Source: Arenibacter sp040216555 (lineage in GTDB: Bacteria > Bacteroidota > Bacteroidia > Flavobacteriales > Flavobacteriaceae). Taken from it: DNA of 64,000 bases. Below are positions 16,163 to 25,078 of the stretch, piece by piece (the stretch's first letter is position 1; each line of letters opens with the position of its first letter). Made by a program: the position numbers and the translations under genes. The notes beneath the pieces were generated by a model, which worked only from the letters and a program-made list of their open reading frames with translations, was not told where the DNA came from and made no database searches. The DNA is taken from positions 248,001 to 312,000 of the forward strand of contig JAVJOW010000009.1 in the NCBI GenBank assembly GCA_040216555.1, given 5' to 3'.

Positions 16163-17227
16163 ATGATAAAGACAGATATACTTATTATTGGAGCAGGTCC
16201 AACAGGGTTGTTCACGGTTTTTGAAGCGGGATTGTTGAAATTGAAGACGCATCTTATAGATGCTTTGCCTCAACCAGGGGGCCAATGTTCGGAAATTTAT
16301 CCTAAGAAGCCTATTTATGATATTCCAGCATTCCCTGAAATTCTTGCCGGAGATTTGGTTAAGAATCTAATGCAACAGATTCAACCCTTCGAACCTGGGT
16401 TTACTTTGGGCGAGAGAGCTGAAACTCTGGATAAATTGGAAGATGGATCCTTTGTGGTAACTACTAATAAAGGAACAAAACATCATGCTCCCGTAGTAGT
16501 AATTGCTGGGGGATTGGGTTCTTTTGAGCCTAGAAAACCTTTAATTCCCAATTTGGTAGATTTTGAGGATAAGGGTGTAGCCTATATTATTAAGGATCCT
16601 GAAGTGTACAGGGATAAGAAAGTGGTTATTTCCGGAGGTGGTGATTCTGCCTTGGATTGGGCAATATTCCTCTCCGAAGTTGCTTCCGAGGTATCTTTGG
16701 TGCACAGAAGAAATGAATTTAGGGGCGCTTTGGATTCAGTGGAAAAAGCTGCCGATTTAGCCAAACTTGGTAAGATTAAATTATTTACCGAAGCTGAGGT
16801 GGTCAGGTTGTACGGAGACGATAATTTGGAAGCCGTTGTAGTAAAACACAATGATGAGGCCAAAGGCGAAACCTATGTGGAAGCGGATAATTTTATTCCT
16901 TTGTTCGGACTTTCCCCAAAGTTAGGTCCAATCGGCGATTGGGGACTTGAAATAGAGAAAAATGCTATTAAAGTTAACAACGCCTACGATTATCAGACCA
17001 ATATTCCAGGGGTTTATGCTATTGGGGATGTAAACACCTATCCCGGAAAGCTTAAATTAATATTGTCCGGTTTCCACGAAGCTGCTGTGATGTGTCAGAG
17101 TGCTTATCAGTTGATCAATCCTGGAAAGCGTTATGTAATGAAATATACCACTGTTGGTGGTGTGGAAGGATTTGACGGTAGTAAGAAGGAAGCCAAGAAA
17201 GAAGTAGTTCAAAGTATTTTGGCTTAA
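16163..17227 (+). CDS. NAD(P)/FAD-dependent oxidoreductase, thioredoxin-reductase-like ferredoxin-NADP reductase
   Basis: A 354-residue flavoprotein: FAD motif IIGAGPTGLFTVFEAG at the start, QPGGQCSEIYP, NADPH-binding GGGDSALDWAIF, and the second FAD motif YAIGDVNTYPG. The CxxC disulfide of true thioredoxin reductases is missing, which is the mark of the YumC-type ferredoxin/flavodoxin-NADP reductases. As last gene of the sulfate operon it most likely delivers NADPH electrons through ferredoxin to the sulfite reductase. A terminator follows. The C-terminal lysine-rich tail is ordinary for the family. Confidence 0.85.
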   Translation: MIKTDILIIGAGPTGLFTVFEAGLLKLKTHLIDALPQPGGQCSEIYPKKPIYDIPAFPEILAGDLVKNLMQQIQPFEPGFTLGERAETLDKLEDGSFVVTTNKGTKHHAPVVVIAGGLGSFEPRKPLIPNLVDFEDKGVAYIIKDPEVYRDKKVVISGGGDSALDWAIFLSEVASEVSLVHRRNEFRGALDSVEKAADLAKLGKIKLFTEAEVVRLYGDDNLEAVVVKHNDEAKGETYVEADNFIPLFGLSPKLGPIGDWGLEIEKNAIKVNNAYDYQTNIPGVYAIGDVNTYPGKLKLILSGFHEAAVMCQSAYQLINPGKRYVMKYTTVGGVEGFDGSKKEAKKEVVQSILA

Positions 17228-17250
17228 TAACCATTTTAGACCAATCTTTT

Positions 17251-17287
17251 AGCCTGCCAGGTATTAAAATCTGGCAGGTTTCATTTT
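17251..17287 (+). terminator. terminator of the sulfate-assimilation operon
   Basis: CCTGCCAG (17253-17260) and CTGGCAGG (17271-17278) form an 8-bp GC-rich stem, extended by A-T and G-T pairs, followed by TTTCATTTTT. It lies 24 bases after the last stop codon. Confidence 0.7.
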
Positions 17288-17342
17288 TACATAATATTCC
17301 TGAATTTGAATTTTAGGGAGTATTAAAATAAAGTAGTGTTTC

Positions 17343-17375
17343 CTTGTTTTTAAGGGCACTGATGCGTTACTTTGC
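17343..17375 (+). promoter_or_regulatory. promoter of the metH transcript
   Basis: CTTG (17343-17346), then 21 bases, then TACTTTGC (17368-17375), close to TTTG-N19-21-TAnnTTTG. The RNA would start about 20 bases before the SAM-I riboswitch. Confidence 0.55.
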
Positions 17376-17400
17376 ACCTAGTTCATTATCAATTTGAAAC

Positions 17401-17550
17401 GTTATCAAGAAAGGCGGAGGGACTAGACCCGGTGAAGCCTTAGCAACCCTTTTTCGAAGTCGGTCACTATCGCGAAGAATAAAGAAGGTGCTACGTTCTA
17501 ATCCTATGTTTTATTCTGTTTATCTGGAATTTCATTTGGGAATAGATAAC
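17401..17550 (+). promoter_or_regulatory. SAM-I (S-box) riboswitch ahead of the split methionine synthase operon
   Basis: P1 GTTATC (17401-17406) pairs with GATAAC (17545-17550). Between them are AAGAAAGGCGGAGGGACT, GAAGCCTTAGCAACCC and AAGAAGGTGCTACGTTC, the same conserved core as the riboswitch at 2084. It should reduce expression of the downstream genes when SAM is plentiful. Confidence 0.95.
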
Positions 17551-17609
17551 ATAAAGAAAGGCGCAGGTCCAAAACTTTTCCTTACTTGATTATTTATTTT
17601 TTTGATACC

Positions 17610-17637
17610 GATAACTGGGTTGTTATACTTTGTTTTC
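17610..17637 (+). terminator. expression-platform hairpin of the metH riboswitch
   Basis: ATAAC (17611-17615) can pair with GTTAT (17622-17626), followed by ACTTTGTTTT. The GATAAC at 17610-17615 repeats the 3' strand of P1, so GTTAT could pair with either copy, which would give terminator and antiterminator forms. The stem is short, so this is only a moderate call. Confidence 0.45.
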
Positions 17638-17737
17638 GGGTGTCAATTTTCTAATTTTGTGGTCCCAAATAGTTTGGGGACATATGTGATGGTATCTTTG
17701 TTTGTTCTTAAGGGAGCAAACATTTTTGAAAAGTAAT

Positions 17738-18751
17738 ATGAAGAATATTCAGGACGAACTCAAGGAAAGGATTTTGGTGTTGGATGGTGCCATGGGAACC
17801 ATGCTTCAAAGGCATAAGTTTACTGAGGAAGATTTTAGGGGAGAACGATTTAAGGATTGGGAACATCCATTACAGGGAAATAATGACCTATTGTCCCTTA
17901 CCCAGCCTGAAGCTATAGCAGAGGTGCACCGCCTGTATTTTGCCGCTGGGGCCGACATTGTTGAGACCAATACTTTTTCCAGTACTACCATTGCGATGGC
18001 AGACTATCATATGGAAGATTTGGTCTACGAATTAAATTATGAGTCGGCTAAAATAGCAAAAGCGGTAGCTGACGAGTTTACAGCCAAAGAACCCAATAAG
18101 CCGCGTTTTGTAGCAGGGAGTATTGGGCCTACCAATAAAACGGCCAGTATGTCTCCGGACGTAAATGATCCGGGCTTCAGAGGGGTATCTTTTGATGAAT
18201 TACGGTTGGCTTATAAACAACAGGTGGAAGCCCTTGTGGACGGAGGGGTGGATATTTTGTTGGTGGAAACAGTTTTTGATACTTTGAATGCCAAGGCTGC
18301 ATTATTTGCCATTGAAGAAGTAAAGGAAGAACGAAATATAGATATTCCCATTATGGTAAGCGGTACTATAACCGATGCTTCGGGTAGAACCTTGTCCGGC
18401 CAAACCGCTGAAGCCTTTTTAATATCCATAAGCCATATACCCATTTTGTCCGTAGGATTCAACTGTGCCTTAGGGGCTAGTCAGTTAGTGCCACATTTAG
18501 AGGTGCTCTCCAGTAAGACGGAGCACGCCGTTTCTGCCCATCCTAATGCGGGTTTGCCCAATGCTTTTGGGGAATATGATGAAACACCGGAGGAAATGGC
18601 AGCACAGATAAAGGAATATGCCGAAAAAGGCTTGGTGAATATAGTTGGTGGATGTTGTGGGACCACTCCCGAACATATAAAGGCAATGGCCGATGTGGTT
18701 AAAGATTATTCGCCTAGAATTCTAAATACCTTAGAAGCGTATAACCAATGA
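17738..18751 (+). CDS. metH: methionine synthase, homocysteine S-methyltransferase part (N-terminal half of split MetH)
   Basis: A 337-residue protein equal to the homocysteine-binding domain of B12-dependent methionine synthase: ILVLDGAMGTMLQRH, RGERF, VETNTFSSTTIAMADY, AGSIGPTNKTAS, and the zinc ligands Cys 243 (GFNCALGA) and Cys 306/307 (GGCCGTTPEHI). The ATG at 17738 begins MKNIQDELKERI; the upstream ATG at 17702 would add 12 residues of leader. It overlaps the next gene by four bases (ATGA). The remaining MetH domains are on a separate gene one position downstream. It is under the SAM-I riboswitch. Confidence 0.93.
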   Translation: MKNIQDELKERILVLDGAMGTMLQRHKFTEEDFRGERFKDWEHPLQGNNDLLSLTQPEAIAEVHRLYFAAGADIVETNTFSSTTIAMADYHMEDLVYELNYESAKIAKAVADEFTAKEPNKPRFVAGSIGPTNKTASMSPDVNDPGFRGVSFDELRLAYKQQVEALVDGGVDILLVETVFDTLNAKAALFAIEEVKEERNIDIPIMVSGTITDASGRTLSGQTAEAFLISISHIPILSVGFNCALGASQLVPHLEVLSSKTEHAVSAHPNAGLPNAFGEYDETPEEMAAQIKEYAEKGLVNIVGGCCGTTPEHIKAMADVVKDYSPRILNTLEAYNQ

Positions 18752-19689
18752 TACCTAGCAGGCAGATTGTTATTGAAGCTGGGAACAGGGTTGCAGCCTT
18801 TGTTCATAGGACACCGGTGCTCACCTCCCGTTTGCTGAATGAAATAGCTGGGGCAGAGATTTTCTTTAAATGTGAGAACCTTCAAAAAATGGGTGCTTTT
18901 AAAATGCGGGGTGCTATCAATGCCATCCAACAATTAAGTGCGGCCCAGAAAAAGGCTGGGGTGGTAACCCATTCGTCCGGAAATTTTGGTCAGGCCTTGG
19001 CTTTGGCAGCCCAGAATTTGGGGGTGAATGCCTATATAGTAATGCCCTCAAGTGCCCCGGCTGTAAAAATTGAGGCCGTGAAAGCTTATGGAGGGTTGGT
19101 TATCATTACGGAACCTACCTTGGAAGCCAGGGAAAAAGCGGCAGCAAATATTGTTGCGGAAAAGGGAGCTGTTTTTTTACATCCATCCAATGACCTGAAT
19201 GTTATTTTGGGACAAGGTACAGCGGCATTGGAACTTTTACAGGACCAACCTGTTCTGGAATATATTATGAGTCCGGTAGGAGGTGGTGGACTCCTTGCAG
19301 GTACGGCATTGGCCGCCCATTATTTAGGGGATAATTGCAGGGTCGTAGGTGGTGAGCCAATGGAAGTGGATGACGCCTATAGAGCCTTTAAGAGCGGGAA
19401 AATAGAGTACAATATATCGGCGAACACTATAGCGGACGGACTTAAAACCAACTTAGGGGATATAAATTTTCCCATTATCAAGGAATTGGTCTCTGATATC
19501 ATTAGGGTTGAGGAGGACGAAATTATTGCTGCCATGAAATTAATTTGGGAGCGGATGAAATTGGTGATAGAGCCATCTAGTGCAGTACCCTTTGCTGCCT
19601 TGTTAAAGGAAAGGGAAAAGTTTAAAAATAAAAAGGTGGGGATCATTCTCTCAGGAGGCAATGTAGAACTATCAAATTTGCCATTTTAA
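18748..19689 (+). CDS. PLP-dependent ammonia-lyase/racemase (threonine dehydratase or serine racemase family)
   Basis: A 313-residue fold-type II PLP enzyme. Landmarks: FFKCENLQKMGAFKMRGA with the PLP lysine, THSSGNFGQALALAA, SPVGGGGLLAGTALA (phosphate loop) and ILSGGN at the end. There is no C-terminal ACT domain, so it resembles serine racemase, hydroxyaspartate lyase or catabolic threonine dehydratase rather than the feedback-controlled IlvA. It overlaps metH part 1 by four bases and is 35 bases before metH part 2, so it is made from the same SAM-controlled RNA. Substrate and reason for this position are unknown. Confidence 0.85.
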   Translation: MIPSRQIVIEAGNRVAAFVHRTPVLTSRLLNEIAGAEIFFKCENLQKMGAFKMRGAINAIQQLSAAQKKAGVVTHSSGNFGQALALAAQNLGVNAYIVMPSSAPAVKIEAVKAYGGLVIITEPTLEAREKAAANIVAEKGAVFLHPSNDLNVILGQGTAALELLQDQPVLEYIMSPVGGGGLLAGTALAAHYLGDNCRVVGGEPMEVDDAYRAFKSGKIEYNISANTIADGLKTNLGDINFPIIKELVSDIIRVEEDEIIAAMKLIWERMKLVIEPSSAVPFAALLKEREKFKNKKVGIILSGGNVELSNLPF

Positions 19690-19724
19690 AGACGCAGTTT
19701 GGTGTTTGTAATGTCGAGGTCAAT

Positions 19725-22448
19725 ATGAAAATAATGAGCAATATAACGGATAAGGAACAACATATTACAAAACGGTTTTTAAAACTCTCCGGATTGGAAC
19801 CTTTAGTGATTACCCCAGAAAGCAATTTCGTAAATGTAGGGGAACGCACCAATGTGGCGGGTTCCAAAAAATTCCTTCGACTGATCAAGGAGGAGAAGTT
19901 TGAGGAGGCGTTGGATATTGCCCGCGAACAGGTAGAGGGTGGGGCCCAGATCATTGATGTTAATATGGACGATGGTCTTATTGATGGAAAAGAGGTTATG
20001 GTAAAGTTCTTGAACCTTATTGTGGCCGAACCGGATATTGCCCGGGTCCCTATTATGATCGATAGCTCTAAATGGGAGATCATAGAAGCAGGTCTACAGG
20101 TAGTGCAAGGAAAATGTGTGGTGAATTCCATAAGTCTCAAGGAAGGGGAGGAAGAGTTTATTAAGCACGCCAAATTAATTAGGCGTTACGGGGCTGCCGT
20201 CATAGTTATGGCTTTTGACGAGGTAGGGCAGGCAGATAATTACGAAAGGCGATTGGAAATCACCAAACGATCCTATGACATTTTGGTGGATAAGGTAGGA
20301 TTTCCCCCAGAGGATATAATATTCGATTTGAATATTTTTCCAGTGGCCACCGGAATGGACGAGCATAAGTTAAACGCGCTCGACTTTATAAAGGCCACCG
20401 CTTGGGTAAAGAAAAATTTGCCTTTTTGTAGTGTAAGTGGAGGGGTAAGTAACGTGTCCTTTAGTTTTAGAGGGAATAATCCCGTACGGGAAGCTATGCA
20501 CTCCGTGTTTCTTTATCACGCCATAAAGGCGGGGATGAATATGGGAATTGTAAACCCGAGTATGTTGGAGGTCTACGATGATATTCCAAAAGACCTTTTA
20601 GAGCATGTAGAGGATGTAATCCTGAACCGAAGGGAAGACGCCACGGAGCGATTATTGGACTTTGCAGAAACCGTAATTGGTAAGGAGAAGGAAAATAAGA
20701 TAGATCTTTCCTGGAGGGAAGAACCCTTACAAAATAGGATTACCCGTGCCTTGGTCAAGGGAATAGATCAATATATTGTAGAGGATGTAGAAGCGGCCCG
20801 TTTAAGTGTTAAGGCACCTATAGAAGTGATAGAAGGGCATTTGATGACCGGAATGAACGTGGTAGGGGATCTTTTTCAAAGTGGTAAGATGTTCTTGCCC
20901 CAAGTGGTAAAATCGGCCAGGGTCATGAAAAAGGCTGTAGCTTATCTATTGCCTTATATTGAAGAGGAAAAACTTAAAAATCCACTTCCCGAAGGAAGCA
21001 GCTCGTCTGCAGGTAAAATACTCATGGCTACCGTGAAAGGAGATGTTCACGATATAGGAAAAAATATTGTTAGTGTGGTCCTGGCCTGTAACAATTACGA
21101 GATAGTAGATTTGGGGGTAATGGTACCCCCAGAGAAGATTATTAATGCCGCCAAGGAGGAAAAAGTGGATATTATAGGGCTGAGCGGTCTTATAACCCCA
21201 TCCTTGGATGAGATGGTCTTTTTGGCCAAGGAAATGGAGCGACAAAATTTTACGGTTCCCTTGCTTATCGGGGGTGCCACTACCAGTAAAGCACATACAG
21301 CGGTTAAAATAGACCCTCAATATAAGAGTACTGTGGTACATGTAAATGATGCTTCCAGGGCAGTTACAGTGGTGGGCGACCTGTTACAAAAGGAATCATC
21401 CAATAGGTATAAGGAAAACATTAAATTGGACTATGCCGACTTTAGGCAAAAATTCCTGAATAGGGGCAAGCACAAAGAATATTTAACCCTTGAGGCGGCA
21501 AGAGAAAACAAATATCAATTGGATTGGTCAAAGGCCGAAATTGTAAAGCCTAAGACCTTGGGTATCGAAATGATCGAAGATTTTGACCTTAACGAACTGG
21601 TGCCATATATAGATTGGTCTCCCTTCTTTAGAAGTTGGGAACTGCATGGCAAGTATCCGGATATTTTAGAAGATGAGGTAGTGGGCAAACAGGCAACCGA
21701 GCTTTTTGCAGATGCCAAGGCAATGATGCAGAAGATTTTGGATGGTAAGCTATTTAAGGCAAAGGCTATTTTTGGGCTGTTTCCCGCGAATACTATTAAT
21801 GATGATGATATTGCCCTTTCCCATAATGGGGAAGAGTTTACTTTCAGGACTTTGCGTCAACAGGCTAAAAAATATGTAGGGAAACCTAATTTTGCACTGT
21901 CCGATTTTATTGCCCCCAAAGAAAGTGGTTTGCAGGATTACATAGGTTGTTTTTGCGTATCCACCGGCTTTGGCACTGATGAATTGGCAGATGGTTACCG
22001 CAAAAATTTGGACGACTATAACAGTATAATGGTCAAAGCGCTCGCAGACCGTTTTGCCGAGGCTTTCGCAGAATATTTGCACAAGGAAGTAAGGGTTAAC
22101 CATTGGGGTTATGCCGCTGATGAAGGACTTAGCAATGAAGAGCTGATCAAGGAATCCTATATAGGCATAAGGCCTGCGCCCGGTTATCCTGCCTGTCCGG
22201 ACCACTTGGAAAAATTGACGTTGTGGGAATTAATGGAGGTGAAGGAAAAGATTGGGGTAGAATTGACAGAGAGTTTGGCCATGTGGCCAGCGGCCAGTGT
22301 AAGTGGTTATTATTTTGGAAATCCAGAAGCTCGTTATTTTGGGGTAGGTAAAATAAAGGAGGATCAGGTGGCCGACTTTGCAGCGAGAAAAGGGATGCCC
22401 TTGGAAGAAGCAACAAGATGGTTGGCTCCTAATATTGCCGATGATTAA
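19725..22448 (+). CDS. metH: methionine synthase, folate, cobalamin and reactivation domains (C-terminal part of split MetH)
   Basis: A 907-residue protein holding the rest of MetH. From about residue 35 is the pterin-binding domain (FVNVGERTNVAGS, VDVNMDDGLIDG-type loop, SVSGGVSN). Then comes the cobalamin module with GDVHDIGKNI (axial His near 442), IGLSGLITPSLDEM and IGGATTSKAHTA. From about 590 is the SAM-dependent reactivation domain (WSPFFRSWEL, FGTDELADGY, IRPAPGYPACPDHLEK). It needs the separate homocysteine domain at 17738 to work. The start could be 19725 or the ATG three codons later. Hairpin repeats follow. Confidence 0.95.
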   Translation: MKIMSNITDKEQHITKRFLKLSGLEPLVITPESNFVNVGERTNVAGSKKFLRLIKEEKFEEALDIAREQVEGGAQIIDVNMDDGLIDGKEVMVKFLNLIVAEPDIARVPIMIDSSKWEIIEAGLQVVQGKCVVNSISLKEGEEEFIKHAKLIRRYGAAVIVMAFDEVGQADNYERRLEITKRSYDILVDKVGFPPEDIIFDLNIFPVATGMDEHKLNALDFIKATAWVKKNLPFCSVSGGVSNVSFSFRGNNPVREAMHSVFLYHAIKAGMNMGIVNPSMLEVYDDIPKDLLEHVEDVILNRREDATERLLDFAETVIGKEKENKIDLSWREEPLQNRITRALVKGIDQYIVEDVEAARLSVKAPIEVIEGHLMTGMNVVGDLFQSGKMFLPQVVKSARVMKKAVAYLLPYIEEEKLKNPLPEGSSSSAGKILMATVKGDVHDIGKNIVSVVLACNNYEIVDLGVMVPPEKIINAAKEEKVDIIGLSGLITPSLDEMVFLAKEMERQNFTVPLLIGGATTSKAHTAVKIDPQYKSTVVHVNDASRAVTVVGDLLQKESSNRYKENIKLDYADFRQKFLNRGKHKEYLTLEAARENKYQLDWSKAEIVKPKTLGIEMIEDFDLNELVPYIDWSPFFRSWELHGKYPDILEDEVVGKQATELFADAKAMMQKILDGKLFKAKAIFGLFPANTINDDDIALSHNGEEFTFRTLRQQAKKYVGKPNFALSDFIAPKESGLQDYIGCFCVSTGFGTDELADGYRKNLDDYNSIMVKALADRFAEAFAEYLHKEVRVNHWGYAADEGLSNEELIKESYIGIRPAPGYPACPDHLEKLTLWELMEVKEKIGVELTESLAMWPAASVSGYYFGNPEARYFGVGKIKEDQVADFAARKGMPLEEATRWLAPNIADD

Positions 22449-22460
22449 GGAAAGGGCATG

Positions 22461-22590
22461 GACCTGCAAGGTTTTTGATTTGACCTGCAAGGTATACAAA
22501 ACCTTGTAGGTCTCGAAGAGAAGGAGACGTATATTGGTGCCCAATGCTGGCAAAGTTAGACCTACAAGGTTAAAAAAAACCTTGTAGGTC
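22461..22590. repeat. cluster of GACCTrCAAGGT palindromes after metH
   Basis: GACCTGCAAGGT occurs at 22461-22472 and 22482-22493. The second pairs with ACCTTGTAGGTC (22501-22512) in a 12-bp stem with one G-T. A third element, GACCTACAAGGTT (22559-22571) and AACCTTGTAGGTC (22578-22590), is a perfect 13-bp stem with an A6 loop. Such sequences recur between genes in many Bacteroidota. They can act as bidirectional terminators here, but two or more copies side by side suggest an expanding repeat family. Confidence 0.8.
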
Positions 22591-22854
22591 TTGGTCAAGA
22601 CAGAAGAAGAAAGAATATGTAAAGTTGGGTTGAAGTTGGATATTCCTTGCAGCAGGGATAGGAACGATATCTTTTTTATGACTCTGGAATAAAAAAATTA
22701 AGTGGATAGCCCGGCCACAAACCGATAGAAAGGAGTGTTTGGGGGCTGCCATAATAGAATGGAAAATAAATATTAAGAAAAGCCGCAGTGCAGGGAAATA
22801 AATAAAATAATCGCTAATGAGCCTTTTCTTTAAGAAAGGATAGAGGGAGAAATT
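22591..22854. other. non-coding spacer between metH and metF
   Basis: With the repeats before it this makes a 406-base gap. No gene, clear promoter or riboswitch-like core is visible in this part; short open frames on both strands show no recognisable protein. Confidence 0.5.
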
Positions 22855-23808
22855 ATGAAAGTAACGGAACACATTAAAAAAGCGGAGGGGAAGACCTTGT
22901 TTTCCTTCGAGATCATACCACCGGTCAAAGGAAGAAGTATTCAGGAATTATACGATAATATTGACCCACTAATGGAGTTTAAGCCACCCTTCATTGATGT
23001 TACTACTTCCCGGGAGGAATACGTTTACATAGATAGGGACGGGTTGTTGGATAAAAGATTGACGCGTATGAGACCCGGAACTGTGGGTATCTGCGCCTCT
23101 ATACAGCACAAATACGGGGTAGATACTGTTCCACATGTACTTTGTGGCGGTTTTACCAAAGAAGAAACCGAATATGTGTTGGTAGATTGTCAATATTTGG
23201 GTATACAAAATGTGATGGCACTTCGTGGCGATGCACGTAAAGAGGAGCAGTATTTTAATCCTACCAAGGGCGGACATGCCTATGCTTCGGAGCTGGTGAA
23301 ACAGATCCACGCCTTAAATCACGGTAATTATTTACATGACAAGGTAGAGACGGTACATAGTGCCGATTTTTGTATCGGCGTTGCCGGGTATCCGGAAAAA
23401 CACCTAGAGGCACCATCCTTGATTACGGATTTGAAACGATTACAGGAAAAGGTAGAGGCTGGGGCGGATTATGTGGTGACACAAATGTTTTTTGATAATC
23501 AGAAGTTTTTCGAGTTTGTAGAGGCTGCAAAGAAAATGGGAATCAATGTGCCTATTATCCCAGGAATCAAGCCCATTGCTGTAAAGCGGCATTTGCAATT
23601 ATTGCCACAGGTGTTTAAAATAGACCTGCCACAGGATTTGATAGATGCTGTGGACGATTGTTCCACTAACGCGGATGTGCGCCAGGTAGGTATAGAGTGG
23701 GCCATTCAGCAATCCAAGGAGCTGAAGGCGGCGGGCGTACCTGTATTGCACTTTTATTCCATGGGTAAATCCGATAATATTGAGGCTATAGCCAAAGAGC
23801 TGTTCTAA
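22855..23808 (+). CDS. metF: methylenetetrahydrofolate reductase
   Basis: Flavoenzyme producing 5-methyl-THF, the methyl donor of MetH. The 317-residue product has FSFEIIPPVKGRSIQELY at the start, VTTSREEYVYIDRDG, ALRGDARKEEQ, IGVAGYPEKHLEA, VTQMFFDNQKFFEFV and PIIPGIKPI, the usual MTHFR barrel motifs. Start: ATG AAA GTA ACG after a purine-rich stretch. It is probably transcribed apart from metH because of the 406-base gap with hairpins, yet it belongs to the same pathway. Confidence 0.95.
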   Translation: MKVTEHIKKAEGKTLFSFEIIPPVKGRSIQELYDNIDPLMEFKPPFIDVTTSREEYVYIDRDGLLDKRLTRMRPGTVGICASIQHKYGVDTVPHVLCGGFTKEETEYVLVDCQYLGIQNVMALRGDARKEEQYFNPTKGGHAYASELVKQIHALNHGNYLHDKVETVHSADFCIGVAGYPEKHLEAPSLITDLKRLQEKVEAGADYVVTQMFFDNQKFFEFVEAAKKMGINVPIIPGIKPIAVKRHLQLLPQVFKIDLPQDLIDAVDDCSTNADVRQVGIEWAIQQSKELKAAGVPVLHFYSMGKSDNIEAIAKELF

Positions 23809-23921
23809 AGAGGCCATTTGCTGGGCTTTCCACGAATTATTTTCCAGGGTTTAGGAAAGTAAAGCTGGCACTGTTAAGTTTTAGAAAACCTATTTTTAAT
23901 TTTTCATTACATTTGCTCCCC

Positions 23922-25019
23922 ATGAACCTAAGGCTATTTCTTATAGGCTGTCTGTCGACAGCTTTTTGCTTTTCACAAAATCGGAAAGAAACCAAGAGGT
24001 ATACCTTGGATGTTAGCCAATTCTATGGTTCCGTGCTCTTGCACAATCCCGATATTTCGCATTTGATTACCAATCATCCGGGAGGTATTATCCTTGGATA
24101 CAATAGGAAGACTTATGGGGACGAGGAATGGCAGCAACTCTATAATTATCCGGATACTGGTTTTTCATTCGTTTATCAGAATATGAACAACAGTACTTTG
24201 GGGGAGAATTTTGGATTATATGCCCATTATAATTTCTATTTTTTTAGAAGAAACCTTCAATTTAGGTTGGGGCAGGGCATAGCCTATAACACCAATCCCT
24301 TTGATAAGAACGAAAATTTTAGGAACAACGCCTATGGTTCCCATTTCTTAAGCTCTACCTATCTGATGTTCAACTATCACAAGGAAAATTTATTGAAAGG
24401 CTTGGGACTTAAGGCCGGGATTTCCCTTATACATTACTCCAATGCCAACGTTACAGCACCCAATACCTCTACCAATACCATGGCCCTAAACATGGGGTTG
24501 ACCTATGATCTGGATGGTGGGCAGGAACGGGAATATATTAGAACCGAAAAATTAAAGGTTTCCGAACCTATTAAACTTAATTTGGCCTTTAGGTCCGGAA
24601 TAAATGAGAGTGATGTAGTGGATTCTGGCCAATATGCTTTTTATATTTTTTCTGCTTATTTAGACAAGCGCTTTACTCGAAGAAGTGCCCTGCAGCTGGG
24701 TACAGATGTGTATTTTTCCAACTTTTTGAAGGAACTTATACGCTATCAGTCGGTTGCCTTCCCTGAGTATGGGGTACAACCGGATGACGATTATAAACGT
24801 GTGGGTGTGTTTTTGGGCCATGAACTTTTTATTAATAAAATGTCCGTTATTGCCCAGTTGGGGTATTATGTGTACTATCCTTTCGATTTTGAAGGAAAGG
24901 TCTACAATAGGATTGGCCTAAAGCGATATTTTTCGGATAAGGTTTATGGGGTGATAACGCTAAAATCGCATGGTGCAAAAGCGGAAGCCGTAGAATTTGG
25001 GGTGGGAGTTAGGCTATAG
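23922..25019 (+). CDS. acyloxyacyl hydrolase family protein (PagL-like outer-membrane barrel)
   Basis: A 365-residue protein with a signal peptide (MNLRLFLIGCLSTAFCFSQ) and strand-rich sequence ending VEFGVGVRL, a typical outer-membrane C-terminus. LIHYSNANV fits the catalytic His-x-Ser-Asn region of PagL-type lipid A 3-O-deacylases. It is longer than classic PagL (about 150-185), as usual in Bacteroidota. The ATG at 23922 is used rather than a TTG three codons earlier. Lipid A deacylation is inferred from family only. Confidence 0.7.
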   Translation: MNLRLFLIGCLSTAFCFSQNRKETKRYTLDVSQFYGSVLLHNPDISHLITNHPGGIILGYNRKTYGDEEWQQLYNYPDTGFSFVYQNMNNSTLGENFGLYAHYNFYFFRRNLQFRLGQGIAYNTNPFDKNENFRNNAYGSHFLSSTYLMFNYHKENLLKGLGLKAGISLIHYSNANVTAPNTSTNTMALNMGLTYDLDGGQEREYIRTEKLKVSEPIKLNLAFRSGINESDVVDSGQYAFYIFSAYLDKRFTRRSALQLGTDVYFSNFLKELIRYQSVAFPEYGVQPDDDYKRVGVFLGHELFINKMSVIAQLGYYVYYPFDFEGKVYNRIGLKRYFSDKVYGVITLKSHGAKAEAVEFGVGVRL

Positions 25020-25078
25020 AATCAATTAATTGGGCAGATAGTCTGCTCAAATAATATAATATAATAAACTATTTTATT

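Noticed and set aside
22147..22872. Overlapping minus-strand frames over the metH end and the following spacer
   Set aside because: They run through the hairpin repeats and the sense metH sequence and show no domain; taken as chance.
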